A DNA stretch of 64,000 nucleotides from Pseudomonas sp. LBUM920. GTDB lineage: Bacteria > Pseudomonadota > Gammaproteobacteria > Pseudomonadales > Pseudomonadaceae. Numbering within the stretch: the first letter of the stretch is position 1; each line of letters opens with the position of its first letter. Positions 1 through 9,548 of the stretch are shown piece by piece. The notes below the pieces were generated by a model. That model saw only the letters and a list, made by a program, of their open reading frames with translations. It was not told where the DNA came from and searched no databases. The DNA lies in the NCBI RefSeq assembly GCF_003852315.1, contig NZ_CP027762.1, positions 2,461,501 through 2,525,500 of the forward strand, given 5' to 3'. Made by a program: the position numbers and the translations under genes.

Positions 1-57
1 GCCGCCACCCGCCTGTTCGCTCCCTGGCTTGAAGCCTCTGTAAAGGAAACCCTATGA
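1..57 (+). CDS. Possible 3' end of an upstream gene (partial)
   Basis: Frame 1 is open from the window edge to a TGA at 55-57 that overlaps the ATG of the next gene in an ATGA arrangement, as is common in Pseudomonas operons. Only 18 codons are visible, so the product cannot be named. A second frame is open to a TAA at 41-43, so the choice of frame is uncertain. Confidence 0.3.
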   Translation, partial: AATRLFAPWLEASVKETL

Positions 58-1892
58 ACGCCGATCTGATTCTGTTCAATGGCCAGTTCCACACCGTGGA
101 CCGTGAAAACCCGCGGGCCACCGCCGTTGCTATTCACCAGGGCCGCTTCGTCGCGGTCGGCACCGACGCCCAAGCCATGGCGTTGCGTGGCAGTGGCACG
201 CAGGTCATCGACCTTAAGGGCCGCACCGTCATCCCTGGCCTCAATGACTCGCACCTGCACCTGATCCGTGGCGGGCTGAACTACAACCTCGAACTGCGCT
301 GGGAAGGCGTGCCGTCCCTGGCCGATGCGCTGCGCATGCTCAAGGATCAGGCGGATCGCACGCCTACGCCGCAGTGGGTGCGCGTGGTCGGTGGCTGGAA
401 CGAATTCCAGTTCGCCGAAAAACGCATGCCGACCCTGGAGGAGCTGAACCAGGCCGCGCCGGACACGCCAGTGTTCGTGCTGCACCTGTACGACCGTGCC
501 TTGCTCAACCGCGCCGCCCTGCGGGTGGCCGGCTATACCAAAGACACGCCGAACCCGCCGGGCGGCGAGATCGTGCGTGACAGCAACGGCAACCCCACCG
601 GCATGCTGGTGGCGCGGCCTAACGCGATGATCCTCTATGCAACCCTGGCCAAGGGGCCGAAATTGCCGCTGGAATATCAGGTCAACTCGACCCGCCAGTT
701 CATGCGTGAACTCAATCGCCTGGGCCTTACCAGTGCGATCGATGCCGGCGGTGGCTTCCAGAATTATCCCGATGACTACGCGGTGATCGAGCAGCTGGCC
801 AAAGATGAACAGCTGACGGTGCGCATCGCCTACAACCTGTTCACCCAGAAGCCCAAGGAAGAACTCAGCGACTTCAAGCACTGGACCGGCAGCGTCACCC
901 TGCATCAGGGCGATGACTACCTGCGCCACAACGGCGCCGGCGAGATGTTGGTGTTTTCGGCGGCGGACTTCGAAGATTTCCTTGAACCGCGTCCCGACCT
1001 GCCGCTGACCATGGAGCAGGAACTGGAACCGGTGGTTCGGCATCTGGTCGAGCAGCGCTGGCCATTCCGCTTGCATGCCACTTACAACGAATCCATCTCG
1101 CGCATGCTCGACGTGTTCGAGAAGGTCAACCGCGACATTCCGTTCAATGGCCTGCCGTGGTTTTTCGACCACGCCGAAACCATCACCCCGCACAACATCG
1201 AGCGTGTGCGTGCGCTTGGCGGCGGTATCGCGATCCAGGATCGCATGGCGTTCCAGGGCGAATATTTTGTCGAGCGTTACGGCGCCAAGGCGGCCGAAGC
1301 CACGCCGCCGATCAAGCGCATGTTGGCTGAAGGCGTACCGGTCGGGGCGGGCACCGATGCCACACGGGTGTCGAGCTACAACCCCTGGACCTCGTTGTAT
1401 TGGATGGTCAGCGGCCGCACCGTCGGCGGCCTGGAACTGCACGCCGAAGGCCTGCCGCGCCTCACCGCGTTAGAGCTGTTCACCCACGGCAGTGCCTGGT
1501 TCTCGTCGGAGCAGGGCAAGAAGGGCCAGATCAAGGTCGGCCAGTTGGCGGACGTTGCCGCGCTGTCGGCAGACTTTTTCAGTGTCGATGAAGAGGCCAT
1601 CAAGTGGATCGAGTCGGTGCTCACCGTGGTCGGCGGCAAGGTGGTGTACGGCGCCGGCGACTTCGAGGATTTCGCACCACCACGCGTGCCGGTGCTGCCG
1701 GACTGGTCGCCGGTGGTCAAGGTGCCGGGGCACTGGCGCCCAAGTTCAGCGTTACAAGCCCAGGTCCATCAATGCAGCGGCCCATGTGGCGTGCATGCCC
1801 ATGGCCATGAAAAAGCGCGCCTTTCCAGCGTGCCGGTCAGCGACTTCCAGGGTTTCTGGGGCGCGTTTGGCTGCTCGTGCTTTGCCTTCTAA
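54..1892 (+). CDS. Amidohydrolase family protein (YtcJ-like metal-dependent hydrolase)
   Basis: A 612-residue protein of the amidohydrolase superfamily, in the YtcJ-type subgroup. These enzymes hydrolyse amide-like or cyclic C-N bonds at a metal centre in a TIM barrel; the substrate cannot be told here. The N-terminal beta-sandwich strand is followed by the metal-binding HxH at about residues 67-69 (SHLHL). Later come FDHAET near residue 380 and GTDATR near 430, which fit the remaining metal ligands. No signal peptide is evident, so it is probably cytoplasmic. AAAGGA lies upstream of the ATG. The last ~45 residues form an unusual Cys/His-rich tail (CSGPCGVHAHGHEK). The gene lies 21 nt before a YcaC-like hydrolase, so the two probably form an operon. 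Confidence 0.85.
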   Translation: MNADLILFNGQFHTVDRENPRATAVAIHQGRFVAVGTDAQAMALRGSGTQVIDLKGRTVIPGLNDSHLHLIRGGLNYNLELRWEGVPSLADALRMLKDQADRTPTPQWVRVVGGWNEFQFAEKRMPTLEELNQAAPDTPVFVLHLYDRALLNRAALRVAGYTKDTPNPPGGEIVRDSNGNPTGMLVARPNAMILYATLAKGPKLPLEYQVNSTRQFMRELNRLGLTSAIDAGGGFQNYPDDYAVIEQLAKDEQLTVRIAYNLFTQKPKEELSDFKHWTGSVTLHQGDDYLRHNGAGEMLVFSAADFEDFLEPRPDLPLTMEQELEPVVRHLVEQRWPFRLHATYNESISRMLDVFEKVNRDIPFNGLPWFFDHAETITPHNIERVRALGGGIAIQDRMAFQGEYFVERYGAKAAEATPPIKRMLAEGVPVGAGTDATRVSSYNPWTSLYWMVSGRTVGGLELHAEGLPRLTALELFTHGSAWFSSEQGKKGQIKVGQLADVAALSADFFSVDEEAIKWIESVLTVVGGKVVYGAGDFEDFAPPRVPVLPDWSPVVKVPGHWRPSSALQAQVHQCSGPCGVHAHGHEKARLSSVPVSDFQGFWGAFGCSCFAF

Positions 1893-1913
1893 AACCCCCA
1901 AAGGAGCTACCCC

Positions 1914-2531
1914 ATGACTTACAAACGCTTGAACAAAGACGACGCCGTGGTGCTGTTGGTGGACCACCAGACTGGCTTGATCTCGCTGGTGCAGGATTTT
2001 TCGCCCAACGAATTCAAGAACAACGTGCTGGCGCTGGCGGATGTGGCCAAGTTCTTCAAGCTGCCGACCATCCTCACCACCAGCTTTGAAACCGGCCCCA
2101 ATGGCCCGCTGGTGCCGGAGCTTAAGGCGCTGTTCCCGGACGCGCCGTACATCCCGCGCCCTGGCCAGATCAACGCCTGGGACAACGAAGATTTCGTCAA
2201 GGCCGTCAAGGCCACCGGCCGCAAGCAATTGATCATCGCCGGTGTGGTGACCGACGTCTGCGTGACGTTCCCGACCTTGGCCGCGCTGGCTGAAGGCTTC
2301 GAGGTGTTTGTGGTGACCGACGCTTCCGGGACGTTCAACGAGGCCGTGCAACGTGCGTCGTGGGCGCGCATGAGCGCAGCGGGTGCGCACCTGGTCAACT
2401 GGTTTGCGGTGGCCTGCGAGCTGCAGATCGACTGGCGCAACGACATGGAAGGCCTGGCCAACCTGCTGTCGCCACGCATTCCCAACTACCGCAACCTGAT
2501 GAACAGCTACTCGGCGTTTACTGCCAAGTAA
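1914..2531 (+). CDS. ycaC: Isochorismatase-family hydrolase, YcaC-like
   Basis: A 205-residue cysteine hydrolase that resembles E. coli YcaC along its whole length. Visible landmarks are the catalytic-type Asp in LLVDHQTG (D17), the segment TSFETGPNGPLVPELK, and the nucleophile Cys in GVVTDVCV (C116). The physiological substrate of YcaC proteins is not established. AAAGGAG precedes the ATG. Position directly after the amidohydrolase suggests that the two act in sequence on one amide-containing compound, but this is inference. Confidence 0.9.
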   Translation: MTYKRLNKDDAVVLLVDHQTGLISLVQDFSPNEFKNNVLALADVAKFFKLPTILTTSFETGPNGPLVPELKALFPDAPYIPRPGQINAWDNEDFVKAVKATGRKQLIIAGVVTDVCVTFPTLAALAEGFEVFVVTDASGTFNEAVQRASWARMSAAGAHLVNWFAVACELQIDWRNDMEGLANLLSPRIPNYRNLMNSYSAFTAK

Positions 2532-2557
2532 CCCGCAGACAGCACGCCGCTGAACCC

Positions 2558-2650
2558 TGTGGGAGCCGGGCTGGCCCGCGACGGCGCAGCATCAGTCGAC
2601 ATCACGGTTGGCTGACGCTGCGCTGTCGCGGGCCAGCCCGGCTCCCACAT
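2558..2650. repeat. REP-type inverted pair
   Basis: Two near-perfect arms of about 33 nt begin TGTGGGAGCCGGGCTGGCCC and end with its reverse complement, separated by a short loop. This is the standard Pseudomonas intergenic REP doublet. It lies between a gene end and the next promoter and may also end transcription of the upstream operon. Confidence 0.85.
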
Positions 2651-2712
2651 TTGATTTGTGGTGCCATGACTGACCGGTTATAAATCAGCAAAATGTCCAC
2701 CGAGAAGCGACA

Positions 2713-3600
2713 ATGAACCCCTTCGAAGACATGCGCCTGTTCTGCCAGGTCATGGAGTCCGGCAGCTTTACCGCCGCCGCCGAGCAACTGGGCCTGTCCA
2801 AGCAATTTGTCAGCCGCCGCCTGATTCAGCTGGAAGACCGCCTGGGCGTGCGCCTGCTCAACCGTTCCACGCGCCGCCTGGACGTCACGCCGCTGGGCCA
2901 GAGTTATTACGAATCCGCCTTGCGATTGCTCAGTGACGTCGAGCAAGTGGAGCAGGGCATCGCCGGCCAGAACAGCGAGCCGCGCGGCACGCTGCGCCTG
3001 AGTGCGCCGCTGTCGTTTGCCATGGCTCACCTGGGTTGCCTGTTGCCGTCATTTCTGCAGCGCTACCCGCACGTGTCGGTGGAAGTCGACCTCAGTGACC
3101 GGCCTGTTGACCTGATCGGCGAAGGCTACGACCTGGTGCTGCGCATCGGCACCCTTGAAGACTCGACCTTGATCGCGCGCCGCATCGCCAGTGTCGAGCG
3201 GGTGTATTGCGCCAGCCCCGAGTACCTGGCCCGGCGCGGCACGCCGCTCAAGCCCGAAGACCTGGCCGACCACGATTGCCTGCCCTACGGCCACGGCCGC
3301 CAGGTGCAGTGGCGCTTCCAGACCAAGGGCAAACTGCAGTCGGTGAATGTCAGCGGGCGCATGCGCGTGAACAACGGCGAGTTGTTGCGCGACACGGCGA
3401 TTGCCGGATTGGGTGTTACTTACCTGCCGACGTTTATCGTGGCTGAGGCGTTGAAGGACGGGCGCCTGGTTACGCTTCTGGAAGACTTCGCCCCTGAAGC
3501 GCTGACCTTGTCGGCGGTGTACCCCCAGCACCGGCAAAGCTCTAGGCCGGTGCAGGCGCTGGTGGAATTCTTGCGTGAACGCCTGGCGGGTGGTTGCTGA
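2713..3600 (+). CDS. LysR-family transcriptional regulator
   Basis: A 295-residue LysR regulator. The N-terminal winged helix-turn-helix is clear (MRLFCQVMESGSFTAAAEQL, then LSKQFVSRRLIQLEDRLGVR), followed by a periplasmic-binding-protein-like effector domain from about residue 90. The C terminus (REFLRERLAGG type) is complete, but its coding sequence and the following REP have been copied twice downstream (from 3817 and from 4081). It follows the amidohydrolase/YcaC pair on the same strand and is a candidate regulator of it; effector unknown. Confidence 0.9.
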   Translation: MNPFEDMRLFCQVMESGSFTAAAEQLGLSKQFVSRRLIQLEDRLGVRLLNRSTRRLDVTPLGQSYYESALRLLSDVEQVEQGIAGQNSEPRGTLRLSAPLSFAMAHLGCLLPSFLQRYPHVSVEVDLSDRPVDLIGEGYDLVLRIGTLEDSTLIARRIASVERVYCASPEYLARRGTPLKPEDLADHDCLPYGHGRQVQWRFQTKGKLQSVNVSGRMRVNNGELLRDTAIAGLGVTYLPTFIVAEALKDGRLVTLLEDFAPEALTLSAVYPQHRQSSRPVQALVEFLRERLAGGC

Positions 3601-4344
3601 ACCACTGACACAACATCGCACACCTGTGGGAGCGGGCTTGCTCGCGAAAGCGGTGTGTCAGTCAGCGTATCTGTTGCTGATCCAGCGCATTCGCGAGCAA
3701 GCCCGCTCCCACATTTTGATTGAGGTTTGGCTCAGCGATCGACGAGGTTGGCCAGCTCCGAACCGTCCACATATCGCTGCAGATTCGCCAGGAACGTATC
3801 GGCAATCTCCTCTTGGCAGGCGCTGGTGGAATTCTTGCGTGAACGCCTGGCGGGTGGCTGTTGAACCACTGACACAACATCGCACACCTGTGGGAGCGGG
3901 CTTGCTCGCGAAAGCGGTGTGTCAGTCAGCGTATCTGTAGCTGATCCAGCGCATTCGCGAGCAAGCCCGCTCCCACATTTTGATTGAGGTTTGGCTCAGC
4001 GATCGACGAGGTTGGCCAACTCCGAACCGTCCACATACCGCTCCAAATTCGCCAGGAACGTATCAGTAATCTCCTCTTGGCTGGCGCTGGTGGAATTCTT
4101 GCGTGAACGCCTGGCGGGTGGTTGTTGAACCACTGACACAACATCGCACACCTGTGGGAGCGGGCTTGCTCGCGAAAGCGGTGTGTCAGTCAGCGTATCT
4201 GTAGCTGATCCAGCGCATTCGCGAGCAAGCCCGCTCCCACATTTTGATTGAGGTTTGGCTCAGAGATCGACGAGGTTGGCCAGCTCCGAGCCCTGCACGT
4301 AACGCTCTAAATTCGCCAGGAACGTATCGGCAATCTCCTCTTGG
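3553..4344. repeat. Three tandem copies of a 264-bp unit spanning two convergent gene ends and a REP pair
   Basis: Units start at 3553, 3817 and 4081, an exact 264-bp period. Each holds the last ~16 codons of the LysR gene with its stop, a REP doublet (3625-3713, 3889-3977, 4153-4241), and the last ~27 codons of the convergent 2-hydroxyacid dehydrogenase. Only the first LysR end and the last dehydrogenase end belong to intact genes. Copies differ by scattered substitutions, several of them synonymous in the copied coding ends. Junctions read CTCTTGGCAGGCGCTGG and CTCTTGGCTGGCGCTGG. The stretch 3601-4259 holds no other gene. Confidence 0.95.
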
Positions 4345-5207
4345 CTGTTGGTCGAAATCGCCGAGGTGTGCGGCGACAACCTCACCCGCGGATGGCTGTA
4401 CAACGGGTGCCCATCCGGCAGCGGTTCCGGCTCGGTCACGTCCAGCGATGCCAGGCCAACCTGACCGTTATCCAACGCCTCCAACAACGCCTCTTGATCC
4501 AGCAAACCACCGCGCGCGATGTTGATCAGGTGCAGCCCTGGCTTGGCACTGCCGAGCACATCGCGGTTAACGATATGCCGCGTGCTCTCGGTCAGCGGCG
4601 CCGCCAGCACCAGATGGTCGGCGCGGGCGAACAGGTCGTGGATATCCCGAACGGCTTCGACGCCGTCGACGTCAAAAGAGGCATGGCTTTGACGCAACGC
4701 AACCACGTTGATGCCGAGCGCCAACGCCTTTTGCGCGAGGCTTTTACCAATTGCGCCAAAGCCGAGAATGCCCAGGGTAGTGCCCTTGAGTGGGCGCAAT
4801 GGCGTGAAATTCCAGTGGGCATCCTTCACCCAGATAGCCGGTAAATGCTTGGACGCGGCAAAGATCGCCGCCAGGGCGAACTCGGCGAGGTTGTCGGCGG
4901 CGCTGCCACGCGAGGTGGTTACCGGTGGGCCGTTGAACAGCCACTGCGGGTAGAAGTCGATGCCCGACGAGACCAGATGCACCCACTGCACGCGGTACGG
5001 CCAGCCCGGCGGCGGGGTGTCCGGTGCGGTGTAGCCGCGCACGTTGATCGGGCGCAGCAAGAGGATATTGGCCTGGGGCGGCAAGTCACTCGGCACACCA
5101 GCAGGCACGCCGATCACCTGGGCTTCAGGATGAATCGAGGCGAGGCGTTCGCGGATCACCGCGTTGTAGTCTTCGTCCAGCTGGCTGGCAATAATCACCT
5201 GACTCAT
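4260..5207 (-). CDS. D-2-hydroxyacid dehydrogenase (NAD(P)-dependent)
   Basis: A 315-residue D-isomer-specific 2-hydroxyacid dehydrogenase. The Rossmann nucleotide-binding motif GFGAIG lies at about residues 149-154. The expected catalytic Arg (NIARGGLLDQ, ~233), Glu (DVTEPEPLPDGHPL, ~262) and His (SPHTSA, ~283) are all present. It would reduce or oxidise a 2-oxo/2-hydroxy acid in the cytoplasm; substrate unknown. It is the last gene of the seven-gene minus-strand organosulfur operon, 13 nt after the acyl-CoA-dehydrogenase-like gene. Its 3' end has been copied twice into the downstream tandem repeat. Confidence 0.9.
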   Translation of the reverse strand: MSQVIIASQLDEDYNAVIRERLASIHPEAQVIGVPAGVPSDLPPQANILLLRPINVRGYTAPDTPPPGWPYRVQWVHLVSSGIDFYPQWLFNGPPVTTSRGSAADNLAEFALAAIFAASKHLPAIWVKDAHWNFTPLRPLKGTTLGILGFGAIGKSLAQKALALGINVVALRQSHASFDVDGVEAVRDIHDLFARADHLVLAAPLTESTRHIVNRDVLGSAKPGLHLINIARGGLLDQEALLEALDNGQVGLASLDVTEPEPLPDGHPLYSHPRVRLSPHTSAISTNSQEEIADTFLANLERYVQGSELANLVDL

Positions 5208-5220
5208 GAGCGTTCCTTAT

Positions 5221-6387
5221 TCATTGTGGGCCACGTTGGGCGAACACAGCTTTGCCGACGCCTTGCAGCACGGCGTCGTTTTGTGGGGTATGCACGCGGC
5301 TGCACAGCACATCGCGGTAATGGCGTTGCAGCGGGCTGTGGCGTGACAGGCCGGGGTTGCCCGAGGCTTCGATGGCCAACTCGACGGCGCGGATCGCGTT
5401 GCCGGTCACCAGGTACTTCAACTGCGCGGCATTCGCGGCCGGTGTGTGGCCTTCAGCGGCGGCATCCAGCAGGCTGCGGTTGGCAAACAGCAGCGTGTCG
5501 ATATGGCCGACGGTTTCCTGAAAGCGCGGCAAGGTCGACAGCGCTGCGCCCAGATTGGATGGCTTGCGCTCCTCCAGCCATTTCACCAGCCAGTCCCTTG
5601 CAGCCTGGGCCACGGCGTCATACACCGAAGACAGCAACACCGACATCCACAGGAAACCATCGCCATCCAGCTCTGGCTGCGGCGCACTCCAGGGGCTCAC
5701 GCTGACGGCGTGGTCCAGCGGCACCAGCACGTTGTCGAGCAACACTTCATGGCTGCAGGTGGCGCGCATGCCCAAGTGGTCCCAGGTGTCGATGATGCTT
5801 ATACCGGGGCTGTCCTTGCGCACCAGCCAGGCGCCCACCAGCGGGTCGGCGTCATCGCTGCGCGCCCATACGCTGAACCAGCTCAGACCATGGCTGCCGG
5901 TGGAGTAAATCTTGCGCCCACTGATGCGCCAGCCTTCGGCGGTGCGCACGGCGGTGGTCGCCGGCAGGCCGCCCCGCGCCGGGGTGCCGAGGTCGGGTTC
6001 GACGCGCAGGGCGTTGATCAGCGCGCCGTTGCGCACCGCGTCTTCGGCCACTTGCACGCGCAAGTGCTGGGGCCAGGTCTTGCTGTCTTGCAAGCGCGTG
6101 TGTTGCAGGTACTGCATCACCAGGATCAGCGCGGTGGAGGGCTCGCCCTTGGCAATCGCGCTGATCGCCTTGCGCGCCTGGGGCAAGCTGGCACCGCCGC
6201 CGCCCAAGGACTTGGGCACAGTGAGGGCGACCAGGCCGTGGTCATGCAGCAGCTTAAAATTGTTGTGGGGGAAGGCGCCGCTGGCGTCGTACAGGTGCGC
6301 GGTGCTTGCCAGCTCGGCGCTGAGGCGTTCGAGCAGGGTTTCGAAGTTGGCGACTTCCACGCAGCGTAAGGAAGGTTGGGACGTCAT
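5221..6387 (-). CDS. Acyl-CoA dehydrogenase-fold flavoprotein, SfnB/DszC type
   Basis: About 388 residues of the acyl-CoA dehydrogenase fold. It resembles the SfnB/DszC branch of flavin-dependent enzymes acting on sulfur compounds rather than fatty-acid dehydrogenases. Landmarks are FPHNNFKLLHDHGLVALTVP near the N terminus, SGRKIYSTGSHGLSWF in the central beta domain and WDHLGMRATCSHEV. The neighbouring DszA-like monooxygenase and sulfonate-type binding protein support an organosulfur role; the substrate is inferred only. ATG codons occur at 6393 and 6387 and a TTG at 6405; 6387 has the better spacing from the GAG upstream. Confidence 0.85.
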   Translation of the reverse strand: MTSQPSLRCVEVANFETLLERLSAELASTAHLYDASGAFPHNNFKLLHDHGLVALTVPKSLGGGGASLPQARKAISAIAKGEPSTALILVMQYLQHTRLQDSKTWPQHLRVQVAEDAVRNGALINALRVEPDLGTPARGGLPATTAVRTAEGWRISGRKIYSTGSHGLSWFSVWARSDDADPLVGAWLVRKDSPGISIIDTWDHLGMRATCSHEVLLDNVLVPLDHAVSVSPWSAPQPELDGDGFLWMSVLLSSVYDAVAQAARDWLVKWLEERKPSNLGAALSTLPRFQETVGHIDTLLFANRSLLDAAAEGHTPAANAAQLKYLVTGNAIRAVELAIEASGNPGLSRHSPLQRHYRDVLCSRVHTPQNDAVLQGVGKAVFAQRGPQ

Positions 6388-6415
6388 GAGCATGTACTCG
6401 GTCAAAAATGTGGTC

Positions 6416-7099
6416 TTAGATAGCGATACGCACGGGCTGTTGGCTCAACAAGCGCTCCACCACTTGCAACACCGGCTCGGCCTCGGTACGCACCAGCCAG
6501 TCCGGGCTGACCTCGACAAACGCCACCGTGCCGTCCTGGGCAATCACCACCACGGTTGGCTGCGGCAATTCCCACGTACCGGTACCGGTGGTTTCGCCGA
6601 TGCTGCTGCCCTTGGCCAATGCCGCGTTGCGCGAGGCTTCGTCAAAGCTGTAAAGAATGCCCAGGCGCCGCCCGAGGGTGTTGTCCGGGTCGCTGGCGAC
6701 CAGCAGTTTGAGGCTATGGCGGGTCTTGATCTCGACCAGGCGCTGTGGCACTTGCGGGCTGACCGCCACCAGCGGCACGCCCCATTCACGCAGGCGTGGG
6801 TAGAGCTGGCGCTCGTAATAGGGCAGGGCGATGTTGCACGCCGGGCAGCCGGCAAAACGGAAGAAAATCAACACCGCCGGCCCGTCGGCCAGCAGCAGGT
6901 CGAGGTTCAGTTCGCCGCCTTCCACATTGAGCAAGGTGAACGGGTCCAGCGCATCGCCCACCTGCACATACGCGTCGGGCTGCGCTTCATCCACCAGGCG
7001 CTGGCGCTGGTCGATATTGACCTGCAACGCCGCCGGCGCCCAGGTGGCCACACGTTCGGCATGCAGCTCAGCTAATTGACGGTTGAGGGATTCGCTCAT
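6416..7099 (-). CDS. Peroxiredoxin-like (AhpC/TSA) family protein
   Basis: A 227-residue thioredoxin-fold protein. The segment [18 protein letters not shown], around residues 80-98, holds a CxxC pair where peroxiredoxins carry the peroxidatic Cys. It is followed by VPLVAVSPQ and the [11 protein letters not shown] stretch typical of this branch. It probably reduces peroxide or carries out thiol-disulfide exchange. Its start codon overlaps the stop of the preceding DszA-like monooxygenase (ATGA), so the two are translationally coupled. A role in handling oxidant made by the flavin monooxygenases is plausible but inferred. Confidence 0.85.
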   Translation of the reverse strand: MSESLNRQLAELHAERVATWAPAALQVNIDQRQRLVDEAQPDAYVQVGDALDPFTLLNVEGGELNLDLLLADGPAVLIFFRFAGCPACNIALPYYERQLYPRLREWGVPLVAVSPQVPQRLVEIKTRHSLKLLVASDPDNTLGRRLGILYSFDEASRNAALAKGSSIGETTGTGTWELPQPTVVVIAQDGTVAFVEVSPDWLVRTEAEPVLQVVERLLSQQPVRIAI

Positions 7100-8460
7100 G
7101 CCAGCGCCTTCTGTTGTTCTTCGACCTCGGTGGCGACGCTGTAACGGTTGGCCGGCACGTCCAGGCCCAGGTTGTCGCGCAGCGTGTGGCCGTTGTACTC
7201 GGTGCGGAACAGGCCGCGCTGTTGCAGCACCGGCACCACCAGCTCGGTGAAGTACTGCAAGCCATCCGGCAGCACCGAGTTGATGATGAAACCATCGCTG
7301 GCGCCGGTTTCGAACCAGGTCTGGATCGCATCGGCGACTTGCTCCGGGGTGCCGACAAAATCGCGTTTGGGCCGCGAGAAACGCAGGGCCACTTCGCGCA
7401 GGGTCAGGCCTTCGTCCTTGGCCAGTTGCTTGATGCGCTCAGAGCCGCCTTTCTGGCTGTTGGCGCCCAGGTCGCCGAGTTCCGGGAAGGGTTCGTCCAG
7501 CGGGTATTGGCTGAAGTCGTGGTCGTTGAACGGGCGGCCGAGGGCGACAATGGCGTCCTCCACGGTGACCAGGTCCACGGCCTGCTGATAGCGGCTTTGC
7601 ACCTCGGCGGCGTCACGCCCGACAATCGGGCGGATGCCCGGCAGGATCGACAGGCTGTGGGCGTCGCGGCCAAAGCCCTTGGCGCGGCGCTTCAAGTCGG
7701 CGCTGTAGGCTTTGGCTTCTTCAATGTGCTCGACGTGCACGAAAATCGCATCGGCGTTTTGCGCCGCAAAGTTGCGCCCATCCTCCGAGGTGCCGGCCTG
7801 GAAAATTGCCGGTTGGCCCTGGCGCGAACGCGCGATGTTCAGCGGGCCTTTGACCGAGAAAAACTCGCCTCTGTGGTTCAGCGCGTGCAGCTTGTGCGGG
7901 GTGAAAAACTCGCCACTTTGCTTGTTGTAGGTAAAGGCGTCGTCTTCCCAGGAATCCCACAGGCCCTTGACCACGTTGAGGTGTTCCTTGGCGATGCGGT
8001 AGCGCACGGCATGCGGTGGGTGCTCGGCCTTGCCGAAGTTGTCGGCGGTGCCGCTGAGCCATGAGGTGACCACGTTCCAACCGGCGCGGCCGCCGCTGAT
8101 GTGGTCCAGCGACGCAAACTGGCGTGCCACCTGATAGGGCTCGCTGTAGCTGACCGTCACCGTGGCCACCAGGCCAATGTTCGTGGTCAGTGCGGCGAGG
8201 GCCGAGAGAATGGTCAGCGGCTCGAAGCGGTTGAGGTAATGCGGGCTGGACTTGGCGTGGATATGCAGGCTGTCGGCGATGAACACGAAATCGAATTTGG
8301 CGGCTTCGGCCAATTCAGTCTGCTGCTTGTAGAAACCAAAATTCGTACTGGCATTCGGTTGCGCCTGCGGGTGGCGCCATTCACCCCAGCCGTGGCCGAC
8401 GCCGTGAACCATGGCGCCCAGCTTCAAATGGCGTGGCTGCAATTGACCTGGCTTGCTCAT
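7096..8460 (-). CDS. LLM-class flavin-dependent monooxygenase, NtaA/SnaA/DszA family
   Basis: A 454-residue member of the bacterial luciferase-like monooxygenases in the NtaA/SnaA/DszA/SoxA group, which oxygenate sulfur or nitrogen compounds with FMNH2 from a separate reductase. Diagnostic stretches include [20 protein letters not shown], the [16 protein letters not shown] motif near residue 120 and the [13 protein letters not shown] motif near 225. No flavin reductase gene lies next to it. It sits 14 nt downstream of a sulfonate-type binding protein gene, which supports desulfurisation as its role; substrate unknown. Confidence 0.9.
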   Translation of the reverse strand: MSKPGQLQPRHLKLGAMVHGVGHGWGEWRHPQAQPNASTNFGFYKQQTELAEAAKFDFVFIADSLHIHAKSSPHYLNRFEPLTILSALAALTTNIGLVATVTVSYSEPYQVARQFASLDHISGGRAGWNVVTSWLSGTADNFGKAEHPPHAVRYRIAKEHLNVVKGLWDSWEDDAFTYNKQSGEFFTPHKLHALNHRGEFFSVKGPLNIARSRQGQPAIFQAGTSEDGRNFAAQNADAIFVHVEHIEEAKAYSADLKRRAKGFGRDAHSLSILPGIRPIVGRDAAEVQSRYQQAVDLVTVEDAIVALGRPFNDHDFSQYPLDEPFPELGDLGANSQKGGSERIKQLAKDEGLTLREVALRFSRPKRDFVGTPEQVADAIQTWFETGASDGFIINSVLPDGLQYFTELVVPVLQQRGLFRTEYNGHTLRDNLGLDVPANRYSVATEVEEQQKALA

Positions 8461-8474
8461 GTGTAGCTCCTTGC

Positions 8475-9449
8475 TTAGCGCGATGCTTGAGAAGTGGGAA
8501 AACGCTCGGCGTTAAAGCTCTTGTCGAAACCCTGCGACACGTCGATGTGCCTGGGCAGCAGGCCTTCCTTCTGATAGGTGTCGGCCGTGGCTTGCAGGCC
8601 GCTGATCACGCTGTCGTCGATCACGACGGGGCTCAGATGAGTGTCCTTGGCCACCTCGACGTGCACCGCCAACGGCAGGCCGGTGATTTTCGATTGGGCG
8701 GCAGCGTATTCATTGGGGTGCGCATTGGCCCACGCATAAGCGCGATCGACGCGGGCGACGAAGTCGTCCAGTTGCGCGCGTTTTTCGCTGATGGCCTGTT
8801 GGGTGGCCGCAAAATACAGGTGGTTACTCAGCAACGGGTTGCCGCTGACCAGCACCCTGGCCTGGCTTTGTGAGGTGACCACCGTGGTGTACGGGTCCCA
8901 TGTGGCCCAGGCGTCGACGGTGCCGTTATCGAGCACCAACCGCGATTCGGCAGGCAGCAGGAAAATGAATTGCACATCCTGGGTGGTCAGCCCGGCGCTG
9001 GCCAGGGCCTTGATCGCCAGGTAGTGGCCGATGGAGCCGCGGCCGGTGACGATTTTCTTGCCCTTGAGGTCGGCCACCGTCTTGATCGGTGAATCCTTGG
9101 GCACCACCAGGGCGGTGGTGTTGCGCCCTTCGGCGTGGATGATGCTGACCACTTTGAGCGAGGCGCCGGCGCCCAGAGCAAACACATACGGCGCATCACC
9201 GAGCGCACCAACATCCACGGCGCCGGCATTCAGGGCTTCGCCCAACGGTGAGGCGGAGGGGAATTCCGACCATTGGAGGGTATAGGGAACGTTTTGGGTT
9301 TCGCCCGAGGCTTCCAGCAGGGCCTTGATGGTGGATTTTTGATTGGCCACGCGCAGCGGTTGCAGGTCGGCGGCCTGGGCGGTGGTGAGCAGGCCAAAGG
9401 CGAGGGCGGTGCCCAGCAACAGGCGTTTGAACGCAGGGGTAAAGGTCAT
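8475..9449 (-). CDS. Aliphatic sulfonate-type ABC transporter substrate-binding protein (SsuA-like)
   Basis: A 324-residue periplasmic protein with a Sec signal peptide ([20 protein letters not shown], cleavage near residue 27). The following domain resembles SsuA/TauA, with [19 protein letters not shown] at its start and the [18 protein letters not shown] segment. It should bind an organosulfur solute such as a sulfonate or sulfate ester. No ATPase or permease gene for this class lies in the operon, so it must borrow a transporter encoded elsewhere or work with an unlinked one. Confidence 0.88.
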   Translation of the reverse strand: MTFTPAFKRLLLGTALAFGLLTTAQAADLQPLRVANQKSTIKALLEASGETQNVPYTLQWSEFPSASPLGEALNAGAVDVGALGDAPYVFALGAGASLKVVSIIHAEGRNTTALVVPKDSPIKTVADLKGKKIVTGRGSIGHYLAIKALASAGLTTQDVQFIFLLPAESRLVLDNGTVDAWATWDPYTTVVTSQSQARVLVSGNPLLSNHLYFAATQQAISEKRAQLDDFVARVDRAYAWANAHPNEYAAAQSKITGLPLAVHVEVAKDTHLSPVVIDDSVISGLQATADTYQKEGLLPRHIDVSQGFDKSFNAERFPTSQASR

Positions 9450-9548
9450 GAGCGATAGATTCCAGACAGATCGAAAAGGTGTGGGTTACCTCCGCCTGGA
9501 AAGGGGTCGGTGCGGCCTGCCCCGGTCCGGGGCAGGCGTTAAGGGGGC

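Noticed and set aside
3575..4144. Short frames of 70-120 codons within the 264-bp array on both strands.
   Set aside because: They are produced by tandem copies of gene ends and REP sequence; the real gene ends explain the coding-like parts.
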